DNA from: DASUPK01 sp963795665 | GTDB lineage: Bacteria > Actinomycetota > Thermoleophilia > Solirubrobacterales > 70-9 | Length of the DNA stretch: 64,000 bases | Direction: 5' to 3' | Assembly (NCBI GenBank): GCA_963795665.1 | Contig: CAWCIP010000020.1 | Location: 1 to 64,000, forward strand | In this document: one piece after another, positions 17,165 through 28,921 of the stretch | Position numbering within the stretch: position 1 is the stretch's first letter | Layout: each line of letters starts with the position of its first letter | Translations under genes and position numbers: made by a program | The notes under the pieces: generated by a model | What the model was told of the DNA's origin: nothing | What the model saw: the letters and a program-made list of their open reading frames with translations, nothing else | Database searches by the model: none

Positions 17165-17878
17165 ATGCCTCGCCCGCTGATCGGAGTCTGCGCAGCCGTC
17201 GAGAACGCGCATTTCGGCGTCTGGAAGGACGAGCCCGCGGTGCTCCTGCCCCTCTCCTATGCGCGGGCGATCCACGGGGCCGGCGGGATGGTCGCGATGC
17301 TGCCACCCGACCGGCGCGCGACCGAGGACCCGAACGAGCTCCTCGATCGCCTTGATGCGCTGGTGCTGGGAGGCGGCGCCGACATCGATCCCGAGAGCCA
17401 CGGCGCCGAGGCGCACCCGGAGACCGTCGGGACCAACCCGGACCGCGACCGCTTCGAGATCGCGCTGGCGCGAGGCGCGCTGGAGCGTGGCATCCCGCTG
17501 CTCGGCGTCTGCCGCGGGATGCAGATCCTCAACGTCGCCTGCGGCGGGACGCTCGACCAGCACCTGCCCGACCGGCTCGGGCACGAGCGCCACCGGCCGG
17601 TGCCCGGCTCGTGGGCCGAGCACGACGTGCGGATCGAGCCGGGATCGCTCGCCGCGCGGGCCGCGGGGACCGAGCTGCTCACCGTCAAGAGCCATCACCA
17701 TCAGGGCGTCGACGCGATCGGCGACTCGCTGGCGGCCAGCGCCTGGGCGACCGACGACGAGAGCGTCGAGGCGATCGAATCAGCGAACGGCGGCTTTGTG
17801 CTCGGCGTTCTCTGGCACCCGGAGGAGGACCCGGCGGACGCCGTGTTCCCGTCGCTTGTCTCGCGCGCGGCGGGTTAG
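17165..17878 (+). CDS. puuD: Gamma-glutamyl-gamma-aminobutyrate hydrolase family (class I GATase, C26)
   Basis: A 237-residue PuuD-like peptidase. The nucleophile is in LLGVCRGMQILN (about Cys119) and the catalytic His-x-Glu in WHPEED near residue 219. Also present are GGGADIDP and KSHHHQGVD, both typical of the family that releases GABA from gamma-glutamyl-GABA in putrescine breakdown. It is transcribed alone from a leaderless-type promoter and is divergent from the glycerol operon. Its possible pathway partners, a glutamine-synthetase-like ligase and an aldehyde dehydrogenase, lie 13 kb away. The last 99 bases overlap the convergent Usp gene. Confidence 0.88.
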   Translation: MPRPLIGVCAAVENAHFGVWKDEPAVLLPLSYARAIHGAGGMVAMLPPDRRATEDPNELLDRLDALVLGGGADIDPESHGAEAHPETVGTNPDRDRFEIALARGALERGIPLLGVCRGMQILNVACGGTLDQHLPDRLGHERHRPVPGSWAEHDVRIEPGSLAARAAGTELLTVKSHHHQGVDAIGDSLAASAWATDDESVEAIESANGGFVLGVLWHPEEDPADAVFPSLVSRAAG

Positions 17879-18403
17879 CGCGCGGGGATCGCGGCTCGGC
17901 CGCAGGATCAGGATTTCCCCGGGGACGTTCTCGAGCAGCCAGGCGACGTCATCCGAGCTGAAGCCGTCTCCGTTGGTCGCACCCGCTGCCACCACCCGGT
18001 CGAAATGCTCGTGCTCCAGGAGGAGGCGGAACGCGTGGCGCACGCTGCGGCCGGGCTCGATCCGCGAGTCAACGGGCACGCCCTGCGTGGCGGCCCGCTG
18101 CTCGATCGCCTCGAGCATCGGCAGGGCCGCCTCCGCCTGCCGCTTCAACGGCGTATCGAGCTGAACGCTGAGCGGGACGATCGCCAGATAGGCCGGGACG
18201 AGGGTCGCCCCCTCGGCGCGGGCGATGCGCAGGGCGGCGTCGAAGGCCGGGGTCGAGAGCTGTTTGCCGACGAACGGGAAGAGAATCCTCGTCGCAGCCG
18301 GCGTGATCGCCGTCTCGGTGCGACGGCGCTTCAACTCGCCGATCAGCAAGTAGCCCGTCGCGATCACCAGCAGGATCGCGAGCGCGATCTCAAGCCCGCT
18401 CAT
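17780..18403 (-). CDS. Membrane-anchored universal stress (UspA-like) protein
   Basis: A 207-residue protein with one N-terminal transmembrane helix (residues 5-22) followed by a UspA-type domain: TRILFPFVGKQLS, then a helix, ATLVPAYLAIVP, and HFDRVVAAGATNGDG. The glycine-rich ATP-loop of classical UspA proteins is only partly kept. The ATG overlaps the stop of the KdpD-like gene (ATGA at 18400-18403), so it is the last gene of the kdp operon and may report or modulate potassium stress. The C-terminal 30 residues are Arg-rich and overlap the end of the PuuD-like gene by 99 bases, unusually long for convergent genes. The true stop may be earlier. Confidence 0.72.
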   Translation of the reverse strand: MSGLEIALAILLVIATGYLLIGELKRRRTETAITPAATRILFPFVGKQLSTPAFDAALRIARAEGATLVPAYLAIVPLSVQLDTPLKRQAEAALPMLEAIEQRAATQGVPVDSRIEPGRSVRHAFRLLLEHEHFDRVVAAGATNGDGFSSDDVAWLLENVPGEILILRPSRDPRALTRRARDKRREHGVRRVLLRVPENAEHKAAVR

Positions 18404-19572
18404 TGCTCTGCCTCCTCGCCCCGAAGAGTGCGATCGGCGACCACCCGGAGGTCGACCCCGGGGAGCGCCTCGAGCAGCCTCGTGGGGAGAGCCGGCCGAA
18501 ACCGGTCCAGGCCTGTCCGGGGACTCGGCGTGCCGATCAGCACGTAGGTGCTGCCCTTCTCCTCGGCGACTTCCTTGACCGTCTGGGCGACGTCATCACC
18601 CTCCTCCACCAGGAGGTGCGCGCCCAGAACCGCGGCGACCCGGCCGATCGCGTCGAGCTGATTCTGCTCCTCGGGGCTCGCCTGGTAACCGGGCCGCTTG
18701 ACCCAGAGGAGATCGAGCTCGGCGCCGAGCCGCTGCGCGGAGCGCCAGGCGCGGCGAACGAGTCGCTGGGCTCGCGGGGTGGGCTTGATCAGCGCCAGCA
18801 GCCGCTCTCCGACCGCCTGCGTCGCGGCGCTCTCGGCCAGCCGGTCGTCGCGCCGGCCCACGGGCTCCTTCTCGAGGCGTTTGGACTCAACCTCCTGCGC
18901 CACCTGCCGCAGCGCGACCTCGCGCAGGGCGGCGAGGTTCTCGATCCGGAAGAAGTTGTTGAGCGCAGAGTCGATTCGCTCGGCCGGATAGATCTTCCCC
19001 TCGCGCAGGCGCGCCAGCAACGCCTCGGGGGTGAGGTCCATGAGCACGACCTCATCCGCTTCGTTCAGCACGACGTCCGGCATGGTCTCTCGCACCCGGA
19101 CCCCGGTCAGCTCGCAGACGCTGTCGTTGAGGCTCTCGAGGTGCTGAACATTGACCGTCGAGTACACGTCGATCCCGGCGTCGAGGACGTCTCGGACGTC
19201 CTCGTAGCGCTTTTCGTGCTCGAGCCCCGGGGCGTTCGTGTGCGCCAGCTCGTCGATCAGCGCGAGATCGGGGGACCGCTCGATGATCGCCGGCAGGTCC
19301 ATCTCCCCCAGGACGGTGTCCCTGTAGGAGACCTCGCGGCGGGGCACGATCTCGAGGTCGCCCGCCTGTGCCACCGTCTCCTCGCGACCGTGCGGCTCGA
19401 GGTATCCGATGACCACGTCACGTCCGGCTTCGGCCTCGGCGCGGCCCTCTTGGAGCATCCGGTAGGTCTTGCCGACCCCAGCGGCCATCCCCAAGAAGAC
19501 CTTGAGGCTGCCGCGCTCGACTTCGCCGGTGCCGGAGGGTCCCTGCTCTCTCGTGGGCTCGGCCATCGTCAC
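18400..19572 (-). CDS. kdpD: KdpD N-terminal sensor protein (KdpD + Usp domains, no kinase)
   Basis: A 390-residue protein equal to the cytoplasmic N-terminal half of KdpD. The Walker A segment GMAAGVGKTYRML and the Walker B-like ALIDELAHTNAPG define the KdpD domain (residues 20-230). A Usp domain follows (about 245-375), with VLIGTPSPRTGLDRF as the family's C-terminal ATP/c-di-AMP-type loop. It ends without transmembrane helices or kinase. Those lie in a separate gene at the other end of the locus (25466-26922), so the sensor is split. The GTG at 19572 overlaps the upstream stop (GTGA). In other bacteria this half binds c-di-AMP or nucleotides and controls kinase output. Confidence 0.87.
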   Translation of the reverse strand: MTMAEPTREQGPSGTGEVERGSLKVFLGMAAGVGKTYRMLQEGRAEAEAGRDVVIGYLEPHGREETVAQAGDLEIVPRREVSYRDTVLGEMDLPAIIERSPDLALIDELAHTNAPGLEHEKRYEDVRDVLDAGIDVYSTVNVQHLESLNDSVCELTGVRVRETMPDVVLNEADEVVLMDLTPEALLARLREGKIYPAERIDSALNNFFRIENLAALREVALRQVAQEVESKRLEKEPVGRRDDRLAESAATQAVGERLLALIKPTPRAQRLVRRAWRSAQRLGAELDLLWVKRPGYQASPEEQNQLDAIGRVAAVLGAHLLVEEGDDVAQTVKEVAEEKGSTYVLIGTPSPRTGLDRFRPALPTRLLEALPGVDLRVVADRTLRGEEAEQ

Positions 19573-20065
19573 CAAGTTTCCTCCCGTCCCTCCAGGGCAT
19601 CGACGATTTCGTCGACGCTGCGCCGCAGGTCTCCCGGGTGCAGTGGGAAGTAGAGGGGGCTGTTGCCCTCGGTCAGCAACAGCTGCGCCTTTGCCACGCC
19701 GCTTGCGTAGATCGGCTCGTCGGTCTCGAGGAGGGCTGCCACGCCCGCCAGCCGCAGCCTCACACCCGCCAGCTCACCGCGATGGGGCCGCACAGCCGCG
19801 GACAGTCCACGCCGTCCCGGCGGCTCGAGCAGCCTGCTGATGGCGCGTGCTACCCCGCGGCGGTTCCTCCGGCTGGTCAGCCAGGCCGCCCGGGATGCGA
19901 GCCTCGCCGAAGACGCCGGATCAGCCCCGCCTGCGAGCGCGCGATCGAGAGACCTGCCGCGCAGCCTGGCCCACGCCCTGGTCAAGTGACCCGGGGTGCG
20001 TGCCCCGGCGGGCAGTCCCCGCCCATGTCCGGCCACCAGGTCAATGCCGGCGAGGGGGCGGCTCA

Positions 20066-20066
<1 letters not shown>
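19569..20066 (-). CDS. Uncharacterised kdp-operon protein, 165 aa
   Basis: Not recognised. A soluble, very Arg/Ala/Leu-rich protein whose ATG overlaps the KdpB stop (TGATG at 20064-20068) and whose stop overlaps the KdpD-like start (GTGA), so it is translationally coupled on both sides. The C-terminal 60 residues look most constrained: EPIYASGVAKAQLLLTEG, then SPLYFPLHPGDLRRS. The N-terminal 100 residues are helical and basic. I recall similar short actinobacterial hypothetical proteins with a GVA..LLTDG..PLY pattern but no function for them. Location between a pump subunit and its sensor suggests a role in Kdp assembly or signalling. Confidence 0.72.
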
Positions 20067-22125
<2,059 letters not shown>

Positions 22126-22129
<4 letters not shown>

Positions 22130-22773
22130 TTCGATGACTCCTCGTTGAGCGCGATGTTCAGTTCGAGCACGTTCACGCCGGGCTCGCCGAGCACCCCGAG
22201 GGCGCGGCCGTCCGTGTGGTCGTCGATCAGCTGGTTGACCCGATCGAGCGACAGCCCCCGAACCTTCGCGATCCGGTGGGCCTGGATCCGGGCGTTTGCC
22301 TGGGAGATGTGCGGGTCGACGCCGGACGCGGAAGAGGTCACCGCGTCGACCGGTATGTCCCTGCGGGTGAGGCCCGGGTCATAGGGCCGCTCCAGGGCCA
22401 GGTAGTCCCGGATGTAGCCCTTGAACTCCTGCATCAGCTCCTTGTTGTTCGGCCCGAGGTTGTTGAAGAAGGTGGTGTCCGCGCTGTAGGTGGTCACCGA
22501 GGGGCGCGACTGGAAGTACTTCGGGTCCGGCGTCTTGACCTGCTTCTTGCCGAGTTTTCCGCGCTGGTCGGCTGAGATCGGGTGGCGGATCGTGAAGCTC
22601 TGCCCGATCAGCTTCGACCCCACCGTTCGCCCGTGGAGCTTCACCTGGCTGCCGTCAGAGGCGTTCGGGAAGAGCACCTGCGAGACGCCGGTGGCGATCA
22701 GCGGGTAGGCGAAGCCGAACAGCAGCGTGAAGGCCAACGCGGCGATCAATGAGGCTGTGATGTCTCGGCGCAT
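22126..22773 (-). CDS. kdpC: Potassium-transporting ATPase subunit C
   Basis: A 215-residue KdpC. One N-terminal transmembrane helix (residues 7-28, with LLFGFAYPLIATG) is followed by the periplasmic or external domain containing GSKLIGQSFT, FQSRPSV, and the conserved end DAVTSSASGVDPHIS, ARIQAHRIAKVRG and GVNVLELNIALN. It stabilises the KdpFABC complex and tunes ATP affinity. The frame is intact, unlike kdpA and kdpB on either side. It begins 3 bases after the KdpA stop and its TGA overlaps the KdpB start. The order A-C-B is unusual, since almost all described operons run A-B-C. Confidence 0.95.
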
Positions 22774-22776
22774 CGT

Positions 22777-24549
22777 CTAGGTGGGGAAGCCAAGTTGGTT
22801 GGTGAGGCCCTGGACGACCGGGCCGAGCAGGAGGGCCGGGAAGAAGGTGAGCGCGGCGACGATCACGATCACCGCGAGCAGCAGCACGACGAAGGTCGGG
22901 GCTATCGGTGCGGAAGGTCCCCGGCCCTGCCGGCACCACCCGCTTCATCGACGAGCGACCCTGCCGATCGCCAGCGCCGCGAGCAGCGGGATGAAGCGGC
23001 CCCCGATCATCGAGATGCCGCCGAGCAGGTCGGCGAAGGTGATGCCGTATGAGCCGGCGTTGCCCGGGGCGTTCGGCTGGACGAACCCGGTGTACCCCGC
23101 GAATGCCGAGCCGTTGTTGTTCCCCTGGGAGGTGTAGGCGTAGAGCGTCTCGGAGAAGCCCTGCGGGCCGGCGTTGAAGATCGAGGGCGTCCCGTACTTG
23201 CTCGAGATCGCGATGCCGGTGGCGACCAGGACCACCAGCGGCACGAACAGCACCCCGATCAGCACCAGCTTCACCTCGCGGGCCTCCACCTTCTTGCCGA
23301 GGTACTCCGGGCGTCCTGCCGACCATCAGCCCGGCTATGAAGACCGCGAGCAGGACCATCAGCAGCATTCCGTAGAGCCCGGAGCCGACCCCGCCGAAGA
23401 TCACCTCCCCGGTCATCATGTTGGTGAGCGGCACGAGCCCGCCGATGCCGGTGTAGGAGTCGTGGGCGGAGTTGACCGAGCCGTTCGAGGCGTCGGTCGT
23501 GATGTTGGCCCACTCGGCGCTGTCGGCGATCCCGAAGCGCTGCTCCTTGCCCTCCAGGTTGCCGCCGGTGGTGCCGTCGGCCGCGGCGGTGTGCTCACCG
23601 GCGACATGCTGCGCGGGAGACCCATGCTGCTCGGCGGCGTAGGCCACGCCGAAGAGCGCGACCATGAAGACGAGCATCGTCGCGTAGAGAGCCCAGCCCT
23701 GGCGGCGATTCCCGACCATCCGGCCGAATTGCGCCGTGGCCGCGGCCGGGATCAGCAGGATGAAGATCACCTCGACGAAGTTCGAGAACTGCGTCGGGTT
23801 CTCGAACGGCATGGTGCTGTTGACGTTGAAGAAGCCGCCGCCGTTGGTCCCGAGCTGCTTGATCGCGATCTGGGAGGCGGCGGGGCCCATCGCGAGGGTC
23901 TGGTCGAGGCCGCCGAGTGCCGTGAACCGTGACGTAGCCGCCGAGCGACTGGATCACGCCCTGGGAGACGAGGATCAGCGTCCCGACGGCGGCCAGCGGC
24001 AGCAGGATGTAGAGCAGCGTGCGGGTGACGTCACGCCAGAAGTTGCCGAGCTCTCTGGACCCCCTGCTGGCGAAGCCCCGGATCACCGCCGCGAGGACGG
24101 CCATGCCGACCGCGGCCGAGACGAAGTTCTGAACGGCCAGGCCGGCCATCTGCGAGAAGTACGACATCGTCGTCTCGCCGCCGTAGTACTGCCAGTTCGT
24201 GTTGCGTGACGAACGACGAGGTGGTGTTGAAGGTGACGTCCCACGGGGCCGAGTGGAATCCCTCCGGGTTGAAGGGGTGGATGTCTGCGTGCGGAGGATC
24301 CCGTAGAGGACGATCCAGAAGACGAAGCTGAAGACGACCGTCGTCTTCCCGTAGGCCTTCCAGTCCTGCTCGGTGCGCGCGGCCGGGCCGATCAGCTGGT
24401 AGATCAGGCGCTCCAGCCAGCCGAGCGGGCGCTCGAGCATGAGCCGCTCGCCCTGATAGACGCGCGCCATGTAGCCGCCGAGGAGCGGCACGAGGGCCGT
24501 CAACACCGCGACGTAGATCGCGAGCTGGAGCCAGCCGTTGAGCGGTCAC
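22777..24549 (-). pseudogene. kdpA: Potassium-transporting ATPase subunit A, about seven indels
   Basis: The potassium-selective channel subunit of the Kdp pump. Pieces in three frames assemble into one full-length protein of about 590 residues: TALVPLLGGYMARVYQGE, the pore loops NTNWQYYGGE and LGTNGGGFFNVNS, NMMTGEVIFGGVGSGLYGM, and the end LTNQLGFPT. Inferred single-base insertions lie near 24540, 24204, 23928, 23310 and 22907, and deletions near 24285 and 22960. The net shift is a multiple of three. The GTG at 24549 overlaps the KdpF stop (GTGA). Because every pore motif survives, the indels are probably consensus errors. If real, the pump would be dead. Confidence 0.87.
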
Positions 24550-24636
24550 AGGTTCTCGCCGCGAAGCAGCGCGTAGAGCAGGTACACGAAGAGCAGCGAC
24601 CGAGACGATCAGCATCGCCCCCTCCGCGAAGCTCAT
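24546..24636 (-). pseudogene. kdpF: KdpF-like small subunit, one frameshift
   Basis: About 29 codons. The start reads MSFAEGAMLIVSV, and after one extra base near 24600 the rest reads LLFVYLLYALLRGENL and stops at 24546-24548. The length of 91 bases (3n+1) fits a single insertion. A single hydrophobic span ending in a short polar tail is what KdpF, the lipid-like stabilising subunit, looks like. Its ATG overlaps the stop of the preceding tiny frame (ATGA) and its stop overlaps the KdpA start. Confidence 0.6.
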
Positions 24637-24714
24637 ACGCGGTCCAGCCCGTCGATCAGCGAGGTAGAGGACGACGAACGCGACGAGGGCGATAGCGATG
24701 GAGATCAGGTCCAT
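24633..24714 (-). pseudogene. Tiny membrane ORF preceding kdpF, one frameshift
   Basis: About 26 codons starting MDLISIAIALVAFVVLYL and, after one extra base at 24659-24661, ending LIDGLDRV. The length of 82 bases is 3n+1. A single transmembrane span with a short charged tail resembles the small proteins I recall upstream of kdpF in other bacteria, which also end in a D/E-R-L/V motif. It overlaps kdpF by four bases, so it looks like the first cistron of the pump genes. Function unknown. Confidence 0.5.
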
Positions 24715-24790
24715 GACCGGAGGATCGCCCCGGTCACGTGAAGGCGCCCGTTCAGGTTCGGGCCAGTCGGCCATCAAGATGCTGTGAAGG

Positions 24791-25469
24791 TCAGCCCTCG
24801 AAGCGGTATCCGACGCCCGGATCCGTGCGGATGTAGCGCGGCCCGTCGCGGCGGCTCGATCTTGCGCCTCAGGTTGGCGATGTGCGTGCGCAGCGTCTGG
24901 GTGTCCTCCTCCCAGCCGGGACCCCAGACCTCGGTGAGCAGCGCGCGATGCGTCATCAGCCGACCCCGGTTGCCGCGCCAGCGTCCCCAGCAGCCGGAAC
25001 TCGATCGGCGTCAGGTGGATCTCCTCGCCGTCGCGGCGTGACGCGTGTGGCCGGCGAGGTCGATCACCAGCCCGTCGACCGTGATCGCCGGCTCATCCGC
25101 GGCGTCGCCGGCCCGGCGAAGCGCGGCGTTCAGCCGGGCGATCAGCTCCCGCGGGCCGAACGGCTTGGTGACATAGTCGTCGGCGCCGGCTTCCAGGGCC
25201 CGGACCTTCTGCTCCTCCTCCCCCACCGCGGAGAGCACGAGGATCGGCATCTCGCTCCACGTGCGAATGCTGCGGGTAACCTCGATGCCGTCGCCGTCGG
25301 GCAGCAGCAGGTCGATGATCGCCGCGTCCGGTGGCTTGACGGACACGGCATCCAGCGCCTCAGTGGCATCGGCCGTCTCGACCACCTCGAAGCCCGCGTC
25401 CTTGAGGACCACCCGCAGCGCCCGCCGGATCTGCATCTCGTCGTCGCAGACGAGGATCCGCTGGCTCAT
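24791..25469 (-). pseudogene. kdpE: KdpE-type response regulator, three indels
   Basis: OmpR-family regulator expected to activate kdp transcription. The receiver domain is intact: ILVCDDEMQIRR at the N-terminus, the phospho-acceptor Asp in AIIDLLLPDGDG, and the Lys in DDYVTKPFGPREL. The DNA-binding domain continues over three frames as IHLTPIEFRLL, MTHRALLTEVWG, LRTHIANLRRKIEP and RTDPGVGYRFEG. Frame changes lie near 25035 (missing base), 24960 and 24840-24853 (extra bases). The net length is 3n+1. The ATG overlaps a TGA at 25466-25468 that is probably the kinase stop. It precedes the pump genes by about 77 bases. Confidence 0.82.
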
Positions 25470-26922
25470 CGTCCCGCCGGCGCGGGCGAGACCGGCTCGC
25501 AGCTCGTCCGCCATCGCACTGCCCAGCGGGAACTCGACGACGAAGGTCGATCCCCTGTCCCGGGAGCGATTCGACCGAGACCTGGCCGCCGTTCGCCTCG
25601 ACGAACCCCTTGACGATCGCCAGGCCGAGCCCGGCGCCGGAATGCGAAGGGTCGTCCGTCCCCTGATAGAAGGCCTCGAAGATCCGGTCGAGATCACGGT
25701 CGCGGGATTCCTGGGCCGCGATCGACCACCCGGATCACGACCCTGCCCGGAGACCTCGCGGGCGCGAACGGAGACCGGCTCGCCGCCCGAGTATCGCGCG
25801 GCGTTGGAGAGGAGGTTGACGAAGACCCGCTCGAGCTGCGCGGCATCGGCCCGGATGAACGGAAGGTCCTCGTCGATCGAGAGCCGGAAGCGCTCGGGAT
25901 CCATATGCGAGATCGTGCATCGGCGGCCTCGATCGACCTCCTCGATCGAGCACCAGTCCGGTCGACGGCTCCGCCGTGCCGGTCCGCAGCCGTGAGAGAT
26001 CGAGCAGGTTGTCGACCAGGCCCGCGAGCCGATCCGAGTCGTCGATGATCGCCTCGCGCAGATCGGCCCGATCCTCGCTCGTCGATCGTCGGGCGACGTG
26101 AGCGCCTCGGCGGCGGCGCGGATCGCGGTGATCGGCGTGCGCAGGTCGTGTGAGACGGTTCGCAGGAGGGCGGTCTTGATCTCATCGCTGCGGCGCAGCG
26201 CCTCGGTCTCGACCGTCGCCTTCAAGCAGCGTCTCACGGTCGATATGCGGCCGCGAGCAGGGCCTCGAGGCCGGGCACCAGGCGCTCTCCCAGGCGAGCG
26301 CGGTTGTGCGGGATCGATGCCGGCCGGGAGGACCAGGGTGCCCAGGCGCTCGCCCGTCATGGGAGAGCGGCGACGGCAAGCCGGCCGGGCTCACCGGCCA
26401 CCTCGCCGCGCCGCAGCGACGCCGAGGGCAGCTCGCAGCGCCCTGGCGATCCGCTCCGCCGCCACCGGCAGCGCCGACGTCGAGGCTGGGCCCGCCGAGC
26501 AGCGTCCGGGCGAGCTCAGCCATCAGGTCGGCCTCGCGGCGCCTGTGCCTCAGCCTCCTGAGTTCGGCTCCGCGCCAACTCGGCGAGCGTGCTCGCGATC
26601 GTCGCCGTGACGAAGAAGGCCGCCAGCGCGACCCAGTTCCGCGAGTCCGCGATCGTGAACCGCCCGACCGGCGGGATGTGAAAGAAGTTGAAGGCCAGCG
26701 GCGCTGAGAAGGGCCGTGAGGAGGCCGAGCCGCAGGCCCCAGAAGATCGAGATCCACGATCACCGCCAGCAGGTAGACGACGCCAAGCGAGACCGCCGGC
26801 GCGATCGTCTTCAGCGGATAGATCGCAAGGGTGCAGAGCGCGACGGATCCGATCGCGACGACGAGCCCGAGGGTCCGTGAGCGAGGCGGCTCGCGCAGCA
26901 GGAGCGGTGTGCTCAGCTCCAT
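25466..26922 (-). pseudogene. KdpD C-terminal half: membrane histidine kinase, multiple indels
   Basis: Histidine kinase corresponding to the membrane and catalytic half of KdpD. It starts MELSTPLLLREPPRSR and has four transmembrane helices (including AFNFFHIPPVGRFTI, a KdpD hallmark), a GAF-like linker (RLGTLVLPAGID), the H-box TVSHDLRTPITAI, the N-box FVNLLSNAARYS, and the G-box pieces RVVDRGPGIP. The reading frame changes at least eight times between 26760 and 25500, yet each piece matches the family. It lacks the KdpD/Usp sensor part, which is encoded separately at 18400-19572. It is divergent from the APC permease at 27001. Confidence 0.8.
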
Positions 26923-27000
26923 CTCTCCTGGAGTATGGCTGGCGCATCGAGCGCACGGCGGGGCCGCGCCTGCACCGGGCGTATATTCGAGACAGCTGTC

Positions 27001-28920
27001 ATGGCTCGACGGATCCCCAGGGACGAATCGCTGGCGCGCGTCCACGGCGTGGGCGCGCTCTTCTCGGCTGCCTACGGCAACGTGGGCTCCTCGATCTACT
27101 ACGCCCTGGGCGTCACCGCCGCCTTCGCGCTCGGGCTGACGCCGGTCGCCTTCGTGGTGGCGGGGCTGATCTTCATGTGCACCGCGGCGACCTACAGCGA
27201 GGCCACCGTGATGTACCCGGAGGCCGGCGGATCCTCGAGCTTCGCACGCCACGCCTTCAACGAGCTGATCAGCTTCTTCGCGGCCTGGGGCCAGATGCTC
27301 AACTACATCATCACGGTCGCGATCTCGGCCTTCTTCGTTCCCCATTACCTGGCCGTGTTCTGGCCCTGGCTGGGAGACTCGCCGGGAGACATCATCGGCG
27401 GGGTCGCGGTGATCGCCTTCCTCGCCGCGCTCAACGTCAAGGGGACCCAGGAGTCGACGCGCCTGAATCTGGTCCTGGCGATCGCCGACCTCTGCACCCA
27501 GGTCATCCTGGTGGGAATCGGCCTGGTGCTGGTCTTCAGCCCCAGCATCCTGGTCGACAACGTCCACCTCGGCGTCGCGCCGAGCTGGGGCGACTTCTTC
27601 CTCGGGATCGCGGTAGGGATGATCGCCTACACCGGGATCGAGACGATTTCGAACATGTCCGAGGAGGCGAAGGACGCCTCGAAGACGATCCCGAGGGGAA
27701 CCGGGCTCACCGTTCTCGCAGTGCTCGGCCTCTATGCGCTCCTGCCGCTGATCGCGCTCTCGGCTATGCCGGTCCATCACGTGGCCGGGCACTACTCAAC
27801 CGACCTGGGCACGAAGTTCGCCGACGACCCGGTCCTTGGGATCGTCGAGAACCTCGGCCTTGGCGCCGGCCTCACCAACATCCTCCGCTACTACGTGGGC
27901 GTCCTGGCGGCGGTGATTCTGCTGATCGCGACCAATGCCGCGCTGATCGGCGTCTCCCGCCTGACCTTCTCGATGGGGCACTACCGGCAACTCCCGGAGC
28001 GCCTGCGCCAGATCCATCCGCGCTTCCGCACCCCTTACATCGCGATCCTGGTCTTCTCACTGATCGCGGCGATCACCGTGCTACCGGGTCAGACCAAGCT
28101 GCTGGCGACGCTCTACTCGTTCGGCGCGATGCTCTCCTTCACGATCGCCCACATCTCCGTGATCCGCCTGAGGCAGCGGTATCCGGACAAGGAGCGCGAA
28201 TGGAAGCCGCCGGGCAACATCCGGGCGTTCGGCTTCGACTTGCCGCTCACCGCCGTCTTCGGCGGCTTCGGCACCTTCGCGGCCTGGATCGTGGTCATGG
28301 CCCTCAACCCGCGAACGCTGGTGATCGGTGCGATCTGGATGCTGTTGGGGATCACGATCTATCTGCTCTACCGGCGCTCACAGGGACTCTCCCCCTCCCA
28401 GACCCACAAGGTCGTCCTGCCGGAGCCGCTGGGCGTCGAGGAGGTCGAGTACAAGAGCGTCCTGGTCGCCTTCGAGGACGACGAGCCCTTCTCCGAGCAG
28501 ACGATGGTGACCGCGGTCAAGCTCGCCGCGAAGCGGCGCCGAGCGATCCACGTGATCTCGGTCGTCACGGTGCCCAGCCACCTTCCCCTGGACGCCTCGC
28601 TCGGAAACCTGGAGGAGGCCGCCCAGTCCAAGATCGAGCAGGCCAAGCTGATCGGCGGGCTGCGCGTCAGCGGCCACGTCCACCGAGTGCGGCCCAATCA
28701 GGCCGGTCATTCGATCTCGGAGGAGGCCCGGGAGCTGAAGGCGAGCGCGCTGGTCATGGGGCTCCGCTACCGCAACGGCGCGCCCCTCTACGGCAAGGCG
28801 CTGCAGACGGTGCTCGCCGAGCGGCCCACACGGGTGATCGTCGTCGGGGAGCCCGAGCGGGCCCGCGAGGCCGCGGGCCTCGGCGGACAGGTCCCGCCGA
28901 GCATCGGCGCCCCTGCCTAA
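27001..28920 (+). CDS. APC-superfamily permease with C-terminal Usp domain
   Basis: A membrane protein of 639 residues: about 12 transmembrane helices (residues 15-480) resembling cationic amino acid/APC transporters, then a cytoplasmic UspA-type domain (about 495-625) with YKSVLVAFEDDEPFSEQT and ALVMGLRYRNG. ETISNMSEEAKDASKTIPRG in the middle is a typical APC cytoplasmic loop. The ATG at 27001 is preferred because homologous proteins begin at this point. An upstream ATG at 26935 would overlap the region between divergent genes. TATATT at 26982-26987 is a likely -10. Its stop is one base from the stop of the convergent glutamine-synthetase-like gene. A Usp tail suggests regulation by nucleotide or c-di-AMP-type ligands; this is inference. 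Confidence 0.87.
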   Translation: MARRIPRDESLARVHGVGALFSAAYGNVGSSIYYALGVTAAFALGLTPVAFVVAGLIFMCTAATYSEATVMYPEAGGSSSFARHAFNELISFFAAWGQMLNYIITVAISAFFVPHYLAVFWPWLGDSPGDIIGGVAVIAFLAALNVKGTQESTRLNLVLAIADLCTQVILVGIGLVLVFSPSILVDNVHLGVAPSWGDFFLGIAVGMIAYTGIETISNMSEEAKDASKTIPRGTGLTVLAVLGLYALLPLIALSAMPVHHVAGHYSTDLGTKFADDPVLGIVENLGLGAGLTNILRYYVGVLAAVILLIATNAALIGVSRLTFSMGHYRQLPERLRQIHPRFRTPYIAILVFSLIAAITVLPGQTKLLATLYSFGAMLSFTIAHISVIRLRQRYPDKEREWKPPGNIRAFGFDLPLTAVFGGFGTFAAWIVVMALNPRTLVIGAIWMLLGITIYLLYRRSQGLSPSQTHKVVLPEPLGVEEVEYKSVLVAFEDDEPFSEQTMVTAVKLAAKRRRAIHVISVVTVPSHLPLDASLGNLEEAAQSKIEQAKLIGGLRVSGHVHRVRPNQAGHSISEEARELKASALVMGLRYRNGAPLYGKALQTVLAERPTRVIVVGEPERAREAAGLGGQVPPSIGAPA

Positions 28921-28921
28921 A

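Noticed and set aside
24540..24660. Programmed frameshifting or regularly spaced recoding in the kdp genes
   Set aside because: Three inferred insertions lie about 60 bases apart, but others in the region do not follow the spacing, no slippery heptamer with pseudoknot was seen, and kdpC is intact. Sequencing error explains all of them.
26182..27792. Long minus-strand frame across the kinase and the APC permease
   Set aside because: It is the antisense of the permease at its start and only incidentally includes kinase pieces. The kinase start at 26922 explains the coding part.
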